This document shows, piece after piece, positions 34,097 to 41,757 of a stretch of DNA of 64,000 nucleotides. The stretch comes from Bifidobacterium simiiventris (GTDB lineage Bacteria; Actinomycetota; Actinomycetes; Actinomycetales; Bifidobacteriaceae). The stretch lies in contig NZ_JAHBBG010000003.1 of NCBI RefSeq assembly GCF_019331715.1, positions 186,001 through 250,000 of the forward strand, written 5' to 3'. The translations under genes and the position numbers were made by a program. Position 1 is the stretch's first letter, and each line of letters opens with the position of its first letter. The notes beneath the pieces were generated by a model that was not told where the DNA came from, ran no database searches, and saw only the letters and a program-made list of their open reading frames with translations.

Positions 34097-34123
34097 GTCC
34101 CCGAAAAATGTGACGTTCCGACC
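34097..34123 (-). repeat. 27-bp inverted repeat, right copy
   Basis: Reverse complement of 33572-33598 with 2 mismatches; 552 bp lie from end to end of the pair. Confidence 0.75.
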
Positions 34124-34253
34124 TGGGGGCGTGTCGTGGATGACGCGGGTCGCGCGCGGGGCATGGTGCGTCGCGCGCGACCGGTCTCCGACCGGTCGGT
34201 AACGATCGCGCACGGCTTTCGGATGATGGCTGTCGCAGTGGGAGGAGATTGTT

Positions 34254-34382
34254 ATGAAGCGGTATACGATACCTGTGCCTGTCCGGCTTGATCAGAGGAT
34301 CATGGATCGTGTCGAAGCGGCGTGCAGACAATCCGGTTCGACCAAGGCAGCGTTCCATCCCGTCGACAAACACTGCCGGTAA
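34254..34382 (+). CDS. Short ribbon-helix-helix-like protein, probably truncated
   Basis: A 42-residue frame with a very good ribosome site (GGAGGAG, 6 nt before ATG 34254). MKRYTIPVPVRLDQRIMDRVEAACRQSGSTKAAF has the beta strand and first helix of a CopG-like ribbon-helix-helix, ending where the second helix should begin. It may be a remnant of an antitoxin or plasmid-type regulator, or a short real protein. Confidence 0.45.
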   Translation: MKRYTIPVPVRLDQRIMDRVEAACRQSGSTKAAFHPVDKHCR

Positions 34383-34931
34383 TCGTCCGATCGGATGCCG
34401 GCTTCCTTGGTCGGGGATATTCCTATGGAGGACCTGTGCCATAACGCGCCGGATTCGTGACGATGCCGTCATGATATCTGGCGCGTTCCATCGGCTCTTG
34501 ACTGGACGTCGGTAGTGGAGTGACGGAATCGATCGTTCGTGGATGTGATATGCAAGTACTGCCGGCAGTGTCGCAAGCAGCACTGGTCGCAGTATTGGTT
34601 GCAGCACTGCATGCAGTGCCGTTGGCAGTGTTGTTGGCAGTGCTGCATGCACATGTGGCGCCACATAAAACGCCACATGTGGCGACACATGTGGCGGCAT
34701 ATCCACCGGCCTGTCAAAAGTCGGGGAAGCAAGCTAGACGGTTTGTATAGACAAACCAGGCGTGACCGCGCATGGCCCCTTGTGGGGCGTGCGTGTGTTG
34801 ACCCGAGTGCCGAAGGCTCGTGATGATCGGGAATATTTGATTGTGATGGCTGTGGCAGTGTCATCGGGGATGTCGGTCGTGTGGCCGGCGTCCGTCGCGT
34901 GGAGGCCGGCCACACGCTGGTGATTGTGTGG
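34383..34931. other. Intergenic region with tandem array and terminator hairpin
   Basis: No gene is called. It contains the 12-bp array at 34553-34708 and an inverted repeat, GTGTGGCCGGC (34879-34889) with 34905-34915, just past the end of the minus-strand HAD gene, likely its terminator. Confidence 0.55.
34553..34708. repeat. 12-bp tandem array, about 13 units
   Basis: From 34565 units begin every 12 bp (34577, 34589, 34601 ... 34697), most starting GCAGTG or GCAGCAC and the last five turning into (G/C/A)CACATGTGGCG. An extra diverged unit is at 34553. Period 12 gives a 4-residue periodicity rich in Cys, His, Trp and Gln on the plus strand, but no ribosome site precedes that frame. Confidence 0.75.
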
Positions 34932-35609
34932 TCAGAAGCCCCAGTGCCGGTCGTGGTGGTCGCCGTGGATGTCGAACGTGGTCGTGGGTTCTTTCGGCGG
35001 CTGGTGGACGAACCGTTCGATTAACGTCATTTGGGTTCGGCTGATGCCAATATGGGCGTTCGGGCCGATGCCGAGCACGGGCGCCAGGGGCGGGGCGGAT
35101 TGGATCGCGAGTCCCGCGTCGTACGTGGTTTCCTCGTCGTCGATCCAGACGATCGGCCGGGCGAGCGTCAGGTGGCGCAGCACGCTGCGGCGTTTGCCGG
35201 TGCGAAGGCCCTCTAGGGTGACCGGATCGTACCAGGTGACGGTCTTCCAGTCCACGCCGAGCGTTTGGTTGAGGATGCCGGTGTACGGCTGCCATGTGCT
35301 CAGCCACAGGACGCGCGCGTCCAACGCGCGCAGTCGGTCCACGAGCTCGCCGGACCAAGTGAGGGTCAGGTGCCCGTGCCGCCGGTCGGTCCACACGCGC
35401 TGTTCATGGTCGGGGACGAACCAGTCGGCCGGATCGTGCCGGTTGGGTGTCATGTCGTCGGGGAACTGGTTGATCACACCGTCGAAGTCGATCAGGATGA
35501 TCGGCCGTGTGTCCTCCAGGCCGACACCCGCTTCCATCTCGGCCGCGACCGTCTGGCCGAACGCGTCCAGCTCGGCCCGTTCGCCCGCGGGCAGGCTGGC
35601 GAATCTCAT
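34932..35609 (-). CDS. HAD-like hydrolase domain protein
   Basis: A 225-residue protein with HAD motif I as PIILIDFDGVINQFPDD (first Asp the expected nucleophile), motif II region ARVLWLSTWQP and motif III/IV as ARPIVWIDDEETT. The pattern resembles the HAD domain described in Swiss-Army-knife RNA-repair proteins and phage-borne HAD phosphatases. ATG 35609 follows AGGAGGAGG and overlaps the stop of the phosphoesterase gene (ATGA), so the two are coupled. Likely substrate a phosphate ester, perhaps an RNA end; this is inference. Confidence 0.7.
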   Translation of the reverse strand: MRFASLPAGERAELDAFGQTVAAEMEAGVGLEDTRPIILIDFDGVINQFPDDMTPNRHDPADWFVPDHEQRVWTDRRHGHLTLTWSGELVDRLRALDARVLWLSTWQPYTGILNQTLGVDWKTVTWYDPVTLEGLRTGKRRSVLRHLTLARPIVWIDDEETTYDAGLAIQSAPPLAPVLGIGPNAHIGISRTQMTLIERFVHQPPKEPTTTFDIHGDHHDRHWGF

Positions 35610-36970
35610 CTGGCGGCCTCCTCCTTGCCGGGCTCGTCGCCCATCCGCGTCTCCTTTGTAGTGTGGTGATGACGTGCGAGCATCCGGTCGTCGGCCACGT
35701 CCCCGGTCGTGCGTTCGTCGGAAGCGCGGGACGGGGTGACGCGGTATGCGTCGCCGGTCGCACGGTCGTAGACGAGCATGGAATGGTCGCCGATGGGTCG
35801 GCCTCGTCGGTCGCGCGAATGCGTGTCGCAATACCACAGCCGGGCCCGCCGGCAACCGTCCGGCTCCGGTGACTCGTCGGATGACGGGGACATGCCGCCG
35901 GCCAAACGGTGCTGGACGGTCGGCACGGGCGTGTGGGCGACGATCTGGTCGAACCCGGGGATCGGGTCGCGGGCGAGCTCCTCCATGCCGGTCCATACCG
36001 GGGAGGGGATGCTTCCGTGCCGGCCGCCGCGTTCGGTGCCGGCCATCGTGCCGATCATGAGCAGACCGTCGCCGTCGGGAATCCCGGTCGCGTACCGGTC
36101 GACCATCGCCGCGACCCGTACGGCGCTCGACGGCGTCCCCGGCAACACATCCTCATCCTTGTCCGCGGGCAGGGGCATCCACTTCCACCAGTCCAGGGTC
36201 AGGCCTGCGTGCGAGGCAAGGATCTGACGGCCGGTCGCGTCAGAGAACCCGTACATGATCCTCGGACCGTCCGGGCACAGGACCTCGTGCAGCAGATGAT
36301 ACGCGTTCAGGTGCGCCTCGGGCTTGAACCCGGGACAGTGCATGCCGATCTCGCGCGACGCGGCACCGTACGGGCCGGCCCAGTAGGCGAGATCATGGTT
36401 GCCGAGCAGCACGACCACCTCACGGTCGTGCCGTTGGCGTTCGACCCAATCGGCCAGCAGGGCGAGCGAATCGATCTCGGCCCGGGCGTCGGCGTCCCAC
36501 TCGTTGAGCAGGTCGCCCAACAGGACGATCACGCCCGCGCCGGTCATATCGGACGTCTCGTCGATCAGAGGGCAGACCAGACCGGCCTTGTCATGGATGT
36601 CGCCGACGAACAGGATACGATCCATGCTCGAATCGGGCCTGCCGCCGCCGGCGGGCCATGCGCTTGCCGGCATCGCGTCGGGTTCGGGCAGCATATGGCC
36701 CGGACGGCACACGAACCGTTCCGCGACATGCTTGAACAGCATGTCGCCCGTGTCGTTCACCTCCGTGTCCGCGTCGCCGGCATCCGCGACGGCGGGGCGC
36801 ATGATGTCGTACGACGCGTCACGCACCCACCGGTCCATGCCATCCCCGTCCACGCCGGCATAACACAGGCCACGGGAGTCGGCCGTGACGACCACGCCCG
36901 ACAGCATCCCGCCGCCGCTGCCGAACAGCACCGTCTCGCCCGCCCGGTACAACGCCCGCCCATACGGCAT
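35606..36970 (-). CDS. Calcineurin-like metallophosphoesterase
   Basis: A 454-residue protein with the full metal-binding set of the family: ILFVGDIHDKAG, VIVLLGDLLNEWD, VVVLLGNHDLAYW, ILASHAGLT and IVAHTPVPT. A ~130-residue N-terminal region (YGRALYRAGETVLFGSGGGMLSGVVV) precedes the catalytic part. ATG 36970 is chosen because GGGAGGCG lies 5 nt upstream, rather than a TTG at 37051. Phosphoesterases of this kind act on nucleotides, RNA ends or protein phosphates. The downstream HAD gene overlaps by 4 bp. Confidence 0.78.
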   Translation of the reverse strand: MPYGRALYRAGETVLFGSGGGMLSGVVVTADSRGLCYAGVDGDGMDRWVRDASYDIMRPAVADAGDADTEVNDTGDMLFKHVAERFVCRPGHMLPEPDAMPASAWPAGGGRPDSSMDRILFVGDIHDKAGLVCPLIDETSDMTGAGVIVLLGDLLNEWDADARAEIDSLALLADWVERQRHDREVVVLLGNHDLAYWAGPYGAASREIGMHCPGFKPEAHLNAYHLLHEVLCPDGPRIMYGFSDATGRQILASHAGLTLDWWKWMPLPADKDEDVLPGTPSSAVRVAAMVDRYATGIPDGDGLLMIGTMAGTERGGRHGSIPSPVWTGMEELARDPIPGFDQIVAHTPVPTVQHRLAGGMSPSSDESPEPDGCRRARLWYCDTHSRDRRGRPIGDHSMLVYDRATGDAYRVTPSRASDERTTGDVADDRMLARHHHTTKETRMGDEPGKEEAAR

Positions 36971-37047
36971 CACACGCCTCCCAACATCATCATCGGCATC
37001 GGCTCCCCGCATGTCCGGCCAGTCCCGGACACGCGGCTTCCCGACGG

Positions 37048-37587
37048 TCAATCATCCCGATCATCGTCGTCGCCTTCAAGCTCGTCCATGTCCACCAGGC
37101 CGAGGTTGCGTCCGGTGGCCTTCAGATCACGGTACGCCCACCGTTTCGACGCGATCGGCGTCAACCCGTTGCCGCGCGGGACCAGGTTCGGCAGGATGCG
37201 GCTCCACCTGAGCTTGCAGTGCGTGAACTCGATCACCCCGTACGGGGTACGGAACTCGCCCTCGCGTCCCGTGGTCATGAACGTGACCCGATCCACCGGG
37301 ATCTGGCTGATCACGCCCCAACGGCTCAACGCGCTCTCCAGACTCTCCCACACCAGCTCGTGCGGACGCAGCTTGCGCGCCACCCGGTGCAGCGTGCCCT
37401 CGCCGCGGTGCGCCGAATACGCGAACACGTACACGCCGCGCGCCGCCCGCACCAGAATCCCCGCCGAAACCAGGCTCGACAACGTGCGGTCCAACGCCTG
37501 CCCCGACTCGCCGAACAACATCCCAAGCTCCACGTTGCGCCACACGTCCACCGCATACCGCGCGTCCATGTCACGCAACCGCGCCAT
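37048..37587 (-). CDS. AbiEi-like transcriptional regulator/antitoxin
   Basis: A 179-residue protein starting MARLRDMDARYAVDVWRN. A winged-helix N-terminal part (QALDRTLSSLVSAGILVRAARGVYVF) is followed by the AbiEi-type middle (LRPHELVWESLESALSRWGVISQIP, then VTFMTTGREGEFRTPYGVIEF). These are DNA-binding antitoxins of type IV toxin-antitoxin systems. No AbiEii nucleotidyltransferase is adjacent; instead the phosphoesterase and HAD genes follow on the same strand. A -10-like CATACT around 37612-37617 lies upstream on the minus strand. Confidence 0.72.
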   Translation of the reverse strand: MARLRDMDARYAVDVWRNVELGMLFGESGQALDRTLSSLVSAGILVRAARGVYVFAYSAHRGEGTLHRVARKLRPHELVWESLESALSRWGVISQIPVDRVTFMTTGREGEFRTPYGVIEFTHCKLRWSRILPNLVPRGNGLTPIASKRWAYRDLKATGRNLGLVDMDELEGDDDDRDD

Positions 37588-37889
37588 CGCCACACTCCGC
37601 CTCACACCAACCAGTATGCACCAACACCCACAAAAACACATGTCCACGTACACCAAAACTGAGATCTTTGACAGCAAGACGTTCCGGTCGCGAGCCGATT
37701 GTTGCCGAAAATGACGAGCGTGTCGAGGTTTACGGAGCTGATACATTGGACTACGACGCCGTAACATGCGGCGTCCCCGTTGATATGACGGGCCGTTACT
37801 GGCGGAAGCTGGTAAAAGAAAGGCCCGGCGCTACCAACACCGAGCCTTTGCGTGGTTATCGGCTTTCGCCCCTAACCAAAGGTTACGAA
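37588..37889 (+). promoter_or_regulatory. Intergenic region and leader hairpin
   Basis: Holds the minus-strand promoter of the AbiEi-like gene and, on the plus strand, a hairpin (AAAGGC...CGG/CCG...GCCTTT, 37819-37849) before the small gene at 37890. A diverged copy of 37786-37960 lies outside attR. Confidence 0.45.
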
Positions 37890-38045
37890 ATGAATCATAT
37901 CACGATGCACGGCACCATCACCGTGAACGGACGTACCGTGATCGTCCACGTAGGCGATCACGAGGCGACGGCCACGGTGGACGGCACACCATTCAACGTG
38001 TGTAACATCTGGCAGCTCTACCAGCTGCTAAGGCTGCTCGTGTAG
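37890..38045 (+). CDS. Small conserved element protein (51 aa)
   Basis: Begins MNHITMHGTITVNGRTVIVHVGDHEATATVDG and ends NVCNIWQLYQLLRLLV. The repeated TVNG/ATVDG strands suggest a small all-beta protein. AAAGG lies 7 nt before ATG 37890. A decayed relative outside attR (38505 onwards) preserves leader and start, which supports this as a real gene. Function unknown. The region 38046-38267 to attR holds no gene but contains the TCCGGTAAATAGTTCGG motif at 38190. Confidence 0.55.
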   Translation: MNHITMHGTITVNGRTVIVHVGDHEATATVDGTPFNVCNIWQLYQLLRLLV

Positions 38046-38267
38046 CGGTCATTAGGGCGCGGCGCTCACCCGTGGGCGTCACGCCCGTAACCTTGCACAT
38101 AAGCCGTACGTCGGTGAGCGCCTGCGGTATGCCGATTCCGGCTGGTCAGCGTAACGACACGCCGGAGAGCATAGATAATTGTGATTTATCCGGTAAATAG
38201 TTCGGCCATGGTTTTGTAGATGCCTCAAACATCAATGATTGCAGCGATTTGCGTAAGGGGCGGTGGT

Positions 38268-38324
38268 ATCCCTCTGACTCCGCCATCAAGGGTTTTCGGG
38301 ACTTCCCGAAAACCCTTTTTTCAT
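38268..38324 (+). other. attR (right attachment site)
   Basis: Matches attL at 55 of 57 positions, including ATCCCTCTGACTCCGCCA of the tRNA-Ser 3' end and the following terminator hairpin. No tRNA body precedes it, as expected for the displaced copy. Confidence 0.9.
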
Positions 38325-38650
38325 ACCAGAAACAGCGGGCTATAGGAACCAAACGTGGTGTTTTAGGGTTATAGGAACTAGACGTGGTGTTTTAGATTCC
38401 GGGTTCGTTACTGGCGTGAGCTGGTAACAAAAAGGCTCGGCGCTACCAACGCCGAGCCTTTTGCCAGGTTATCGGCTTACGCCCCTAACCTAAAAGGGTT
38501 CAAGATGAATCAAGACGTAATAATATCACGATGCATGGCGATCTGACCGTGAATGTCGAAACGCTGACGGCCTTGCAAAGACAGCGAGTATTATCGGGCG
38601 ATCTTCGAGGAAGTAAACGGAGCCGGAGGTACGCCCTTGTCCGTCCGTCT
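38325..38650 (+). pseudogene. Decayed remnant of an element right end
   Basis: The segment 38402-38560 resembles 37786-37960 inside the element, including the leader hairpin (here perfect, 38431-38442/38450-38461) and the MN start of the 51-aa gene. About 12 extra bases after ATG 38505 break the frame within nine codons. A 26-bp tandem repeat (TATAGGAAC...GTGGTGTTTTAG at 38341 and 38370) precedes it. Probably left by an earlier related integration. Confidence 0.6.
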
Positions 38651-38799
38651 CCATGTTTTATTGTAGCGGTACGAGCGTTGGGACGCGGCTGATTTTCGTT
38701 GATTTTTCGCCGAAATTGTATGTTAGCGTTAACTATGTCGAAGATCACGTTGAAGATGGCAACAGGAGAAAGAACCGGGAATCGGAAGGTGCGACTGCT

Positions 38800-40200
38800 A
38801 TGAAGCATGTCAACGGATTTGGTCAGCATGTGGACACTCGTATGCTCACGTCTGCGAATGATACGGCAGGACGCATGCGTCGGCTCGTCGTCATCGCCGT
38901 CTATCTGATCGCGGTCTGCTGTTTCGGCGGCTGGGCGATCGCACATTACCTGACTCCGTCCGCAAACCAGCCCGCGGCCGGTCAATCCTCCGGTCGCAAT
39001 GCGGCAGACGGCACCTCCGACACCGCTCTCGACAAATCCGAACCCGCCCCGCAGCCCGTCGCCGAACACCACGGAAACTCGCCAGACTGCCCCGACACCG
39101 ACTGCATCTCCATCCTTGTCAACGGCGACCTGCTGTTCCACCCCGGCCTGTGGAACCAGTACGCCGTCAACCCCACCGCCACCGACGGCACCGCCTTCGA
39201 CTTCACCGGCCTGTTCGAGCCGCTGCGCAAGTACATCGACGCCTCCGACATCGCGATCTGCGAGTTCGAAACCCCGATCGCCCAGCGCGGCGGCCCGTAC
39301 TCCGGCTATCCGGTTTTCAACATCCCGCCCGAAGTGGCCGACGCGGCCGCCAAGGTCGGCTACCGCGCCTGCACCCACGCCACCAACCATTCGTGGGATC
39401 AGGGTGCGGACGGCATCGCCCGCCTGTGGGACACGCTCGCAGCCGACGGCATCGCCCAAACCGGCTCGTACAAAACCGAAGCGGACTCCGTCAAACCGCT
39501 CGTCATCGACTCGCCCACCGGCGGCGGCAAACTCGGCCTCGTCACCGGCACCGTCTCGCTCAACGGCATGACCGCCGACCACGACTGGCAGGTCGACCGT
39601 CTGCGCGAATCGGGCGATCCCAATCATCAGGCCGACATAGACAAGGCCGTCGCCAAGGCCAAGGCCGCCCGCGACCAAGGCGCCGACGTGGTCGCCATCG
39701 CCATGCATTCCGTGCAGGAGTACCTCGACTACGCCGATTCGTGGCAGCAATCCGAAGCGCATGAGCTCGCCGACACCGGCGCATTCGACGTGATCTACGG
39801 CGCCGGCTGCCACTGTGCCCAGCCGATCGAGCAGTACAACGGCACCTGGATCATCTACGGTCTCGGCAACGCCGTCACCGAATCCGCCGGCCCGGACACG
39901 ATCGTCAACAACCAAGGCGTCACCGCACGCATCCAGTTCGCCGGCAAACGCGGCCAATCCGGCACATGGCGCGTCACCCGCATCGACTGGACGCCCAGCG
40001 CGAACGAGACGCTCGGCAAATACCAGTGGTGCTCGCTCGCCTCCGACCATCCCGACGGCGTCTGTTGGAACGAAACGCAGGATGCGGCTGTCCGCGAACG
40101 CATCGAAAGCGTCATCTATTCGATGGGAGCCGACCGCAACGTCGTGCGCGAATGGGACATCACCGCCGAACAGGCCGCGAAACAGCAGTCCGGCAAGTAG
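38800..40200 (+). CDS. CapA-family protein (poly-gamma-glutamate synthesis-like)
   Basis: A 466-residue protein with an N-terminal membrane anchor (LVVIAVYLIAVCCFGGWAIAHYL), a Pro/Ala/Ser linker, then a CapA/metallophosphatase-like domain: ISILVNGDLLFHPGL, ICEFETPI, ACTHATNHSWDQG, VVAIAMHSVQEY and GCHCAQPIEQY. CapA proteins are linked to poly-gamma-glutamate capsule export, but no capB/capC is beside it, so its role in this envelope is open. ATG 38800 is preferred over earlier in-frame codons; GGAAGG lies 10 nt upstream. Confidence 0.8.
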   Translation: MKHVNGFGQHVDTRMLTSANDTAGRMRRLVVIAVYLIAVCCFGGWAIAHYLTPSANQPAAGQSSGRNAADGTSDTALDKSEPAPQPVAEHHGNSPDCPDTDCISILVNGDLLFHPGLWNQYAVNPTATDGTAFDFTGLFEPLRKYIDASDIAICEFETPIAQRGGPYSGYPVFNIPPEVADAAAKVGYRACTHATNHSWDQGADGIARLWDTLAADGIAQTGSYKTEADSVKPLVIDSPTGGGKLGLVTGTVSLNGMTADHDWQVDRLRESGDPNHQADIDKAVAKAKAARDQGADVVAIAMHSVQEYLDYADSWQQSEAHELADTGAFDVIYGAGCHCAQPIEQYNGTWIIYGLGNAVTESAGPDTIVNNQGVTARIQFAGKRGQSGTWRVTRIDWTPSANETLGKYQWCSLASDHPDGVCWNETQDAAVRERIESVIYSMGADRNVVREWDITAEQAAKQQSGK

Positions 40201-40252
40201 ACCGGCCCCGCGCGACTGCACAACAGGCCAGACCGCAAGTAGACTGGCCGGT

Positions 40253-40900
40253 ATGCCCACCATGCACACCATCCTCAACCCCGCCGGCGAGCCTGCGCAC
40301 GACTCGTTCGTCGAGAAGAAGTCCGAATTCATCGGCGACGCATGCCACATCGACTCGCTCGACGAGGCGCTCGCGTTCGTGGAGACGATCCGCGAGCGGC
40401 ATCCCAAGTCGCGGCACGTCGCCTATGCGGCGGTGTGTGGAGGTTCGGACGGACGCATGACCGAGCGTATGAGCGACGACGGCGAGCCGTCCGGCACCGC
40501 GGGCAAGCCGATCCTCGACGTGCTGCGGCAGAACGACCTGACCGACTGCGTGGTGGCGGTGACCCGGTATTTCGGCGGCATCCTGCTCGGTTCGGGCGGG
40601 CTGATCCGCGCGTATTCGACCGGCGCGTCGATCGCGGTCAAGGCGGCGAAATTGGCGCGAATCGTGCCGTGCCGACGGTATGCGGTGCGACTCGAGTATC
40701 CGCAGCTCGCGCAGTTCCAGCGGCTGCTCGCCGATTGCGAGGGCCTGGCGGACGACGAACGGTATACGGATCGCGTGACGTTGCGTGCCGCCCTGCCGCA
40801 GGACCGGTGCGGCGATTTCGAGGCGCGCGTGCGGGAGACGTTCAACGCATCCGTCGTTCCCGAGCCGATCGACATGGTCAACCGGCCGGTTGCGTTGTGA
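40253..40900 (+). CDS. YigZ/IMPACT-family protein
   Basis: A 215-residue protein with the two-domain YigZ layout: an N-terminal RNase PH-like fold domain (FVEKKSEFIGDACHI, HVAYAAVCG, RMSDDGEPSGTAGKPILDVL, VVAVTRYFGGILLGSGGLIRAYS) and a C-terminal DUF1949-type domain. The DDGEPSGTAGKP and RYFGGI.LG motifs are diagnostic. Human IMPACT relatives modulate translation control; the bacterial function is unclear. ATG 40253 lies 7 nt after TAGACT, fitting a leaderless start. Confidence 0.9.
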   Translation: MPTMHTILNPAGEPAHDSFVEKKSEFIGDACHIDSLDEALAFVETIRERHPKSRHVAYAAVCGGSDGRMTERMSDDGEPSGTAGKPILDVLRQNDLTDCVVAVTRYFGGILLGSGGLIRAYSTGASIAVKAAKLARIVPCRRYAVRLEYPQLAQFQRLLADCEGLADDERYTDRVTLRAALPQDRCGDFEARVRETFNASVVPEPIDMVNRPVAL

Positions 40901-40983
40901 CGGTTGCGCCGACGATTCTGTCGTGGCGATCGCGCCGTGATCGTCGGCGGCCGTGTTCGCCGCCGCCGGTTATGCTGGTCGGC

Positions 40984-41595
40984 ATGACCGATGAGAACGA
41001 ATCCGTGGACGATTTCGAGCCGCTGACCGCCACCTACGAGCATCTGCGGCATTCGACCGACGCGGCCGAACTGTCCGAGTTCGCGCGCCGTCCGTTGCCG
41101 GACCGGTCCGATCAGGCCGGGTTCTCCCGTGCGACCGCATTGCTGGAGGCCGTGGCCGGCAACCAGCACACGCCGGTCGCCGACCGCATCTACCTGGCGC
41201 AGTCCATGCCGTTCCCGAACATCCTCGTCAAGCTGTCCGCCGACGCCGACGACGAGGTGCGCAAGGCCGTGGCCGCGAACACTGACGACAAGAACTGGCT
41301 GGTCGGCCGCCTGACGAAGGATCCGTCGCCCGAAGTGCGCGACACGGCGCTGCGCAACAAGCGCACGTCGTGGAAGATGCGGCTCGAGGGTGCGCAGGAT
41401 CCCGAGCTGGATGCGGACACGCTCGATTTCCTGAGTCGGTTCGGCGTGGAAAGCGAGCCGAACGCCCCGGCCGTGCTGACGGCGATGGTGCGTCGCGCGG
41501 TCGCGCTGAATCCGAACACGTCGGCGGACACGTTGGCCCGCCTGGCCGCCGATCCCGACGCATCCGTGGCGAAGGCCGCCGCCAGTCGCGGGTGA
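40984..41595 (+). CDS. HEAT-like/variant leucine-rich repeat protein
   Basis: A 203-residue soluble protein made of short helical repeats: LVKLSADADDEVRKAVAANTDD, LVGRLTKDPSPEVRDTALRNKRT and TLARLAADPDASVAKAAASR, each with a D-x-x-V-R/A-K-A pattern as in HEAT or variant leucine-rich repeats. Probably a protein-interaction scaffold; the partner is unknown. ATG 40984 lies 7 nt after TATGCT (40971-40976), so it is likely leaderless. Confidence 0.75.
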   Translation: MTDENESVDDFEPLTATYEHLRHSTDAAELSEFARRPLPDRSDQAGFSRATALLEAVAGNQHTPVADRIYLAQSMPFPNILVKLSADADDEVRKAVAANTDDKNWLVGRLTKDPSPEVRDTALRNKRTSWKMRLEGAQDPELDADTLDFLSRFGVESEPNAPAVLTAMVRRAVALNPNTSADTLARLAADPDASVAKAAASRG

Positions 41596-41757
41596 TCGTG
41601 TCGCGCTCCCGGTGATCCCGGCGGGACGCATGGGAGGGCTGTCCACATGGCGGAATCCCGTTATGAGACGATTGTTAAGGCTAACATTTGACGAAGATCG
41701 GCGTTTTGGGCGTTTTGGCGTGCGTGGCGCGCCATGCCGGGGCATAGACTAAGGACT

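Larger units (their letters stand above)
20734..38324. mobile_element. 17.6-kb integrative element in tRNA-Ser(GCT)
   Basis: The element is bounded by 57-bp direct repeats, one at the 3' end of the intact tRNA-Ser and the other containing an isolated tRNA 3' fragment. The integrase gene is next to the tRNA. Inside are excisionase-like, winged-helix, pilus, sortase, small helical, RHH-like, HAD, phosphoesterase and AbiEi-like genes. No relaxase, coupling protein, type IV secretion, phage structural or terminase genes are visible, so it is probably not self-transmissible. The palindromic array at 23.5-23.8 kb could be an origin. Confidence 0.9.

Noticed and set aside
34553-34708. CRISPR array
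   Set aside because: Units are 12 bp, contiguous and without spacers; no cas genes are present anywhere in the window.
34539-34823. 94-codon frame across the 12-bp array
   Set aside because: No ribosome site, and the Cys/His/Trp-rich sequence is a direct result of the 12-bp period. Kept as a repeat, not a gene.
35606-37587. Complete AbiE type IV toxin-antitoxin system
   Set aside because: Only the AbiEi-like half is present; the downstream genes have calcineurin and HAD motifs, not a nucleotidyltransferase.
20734-38324. Prophage
   Set aside because: Integrase and excisionase-like genes are present but no terminase, capsid, tail, holin or lysin genes are seen.
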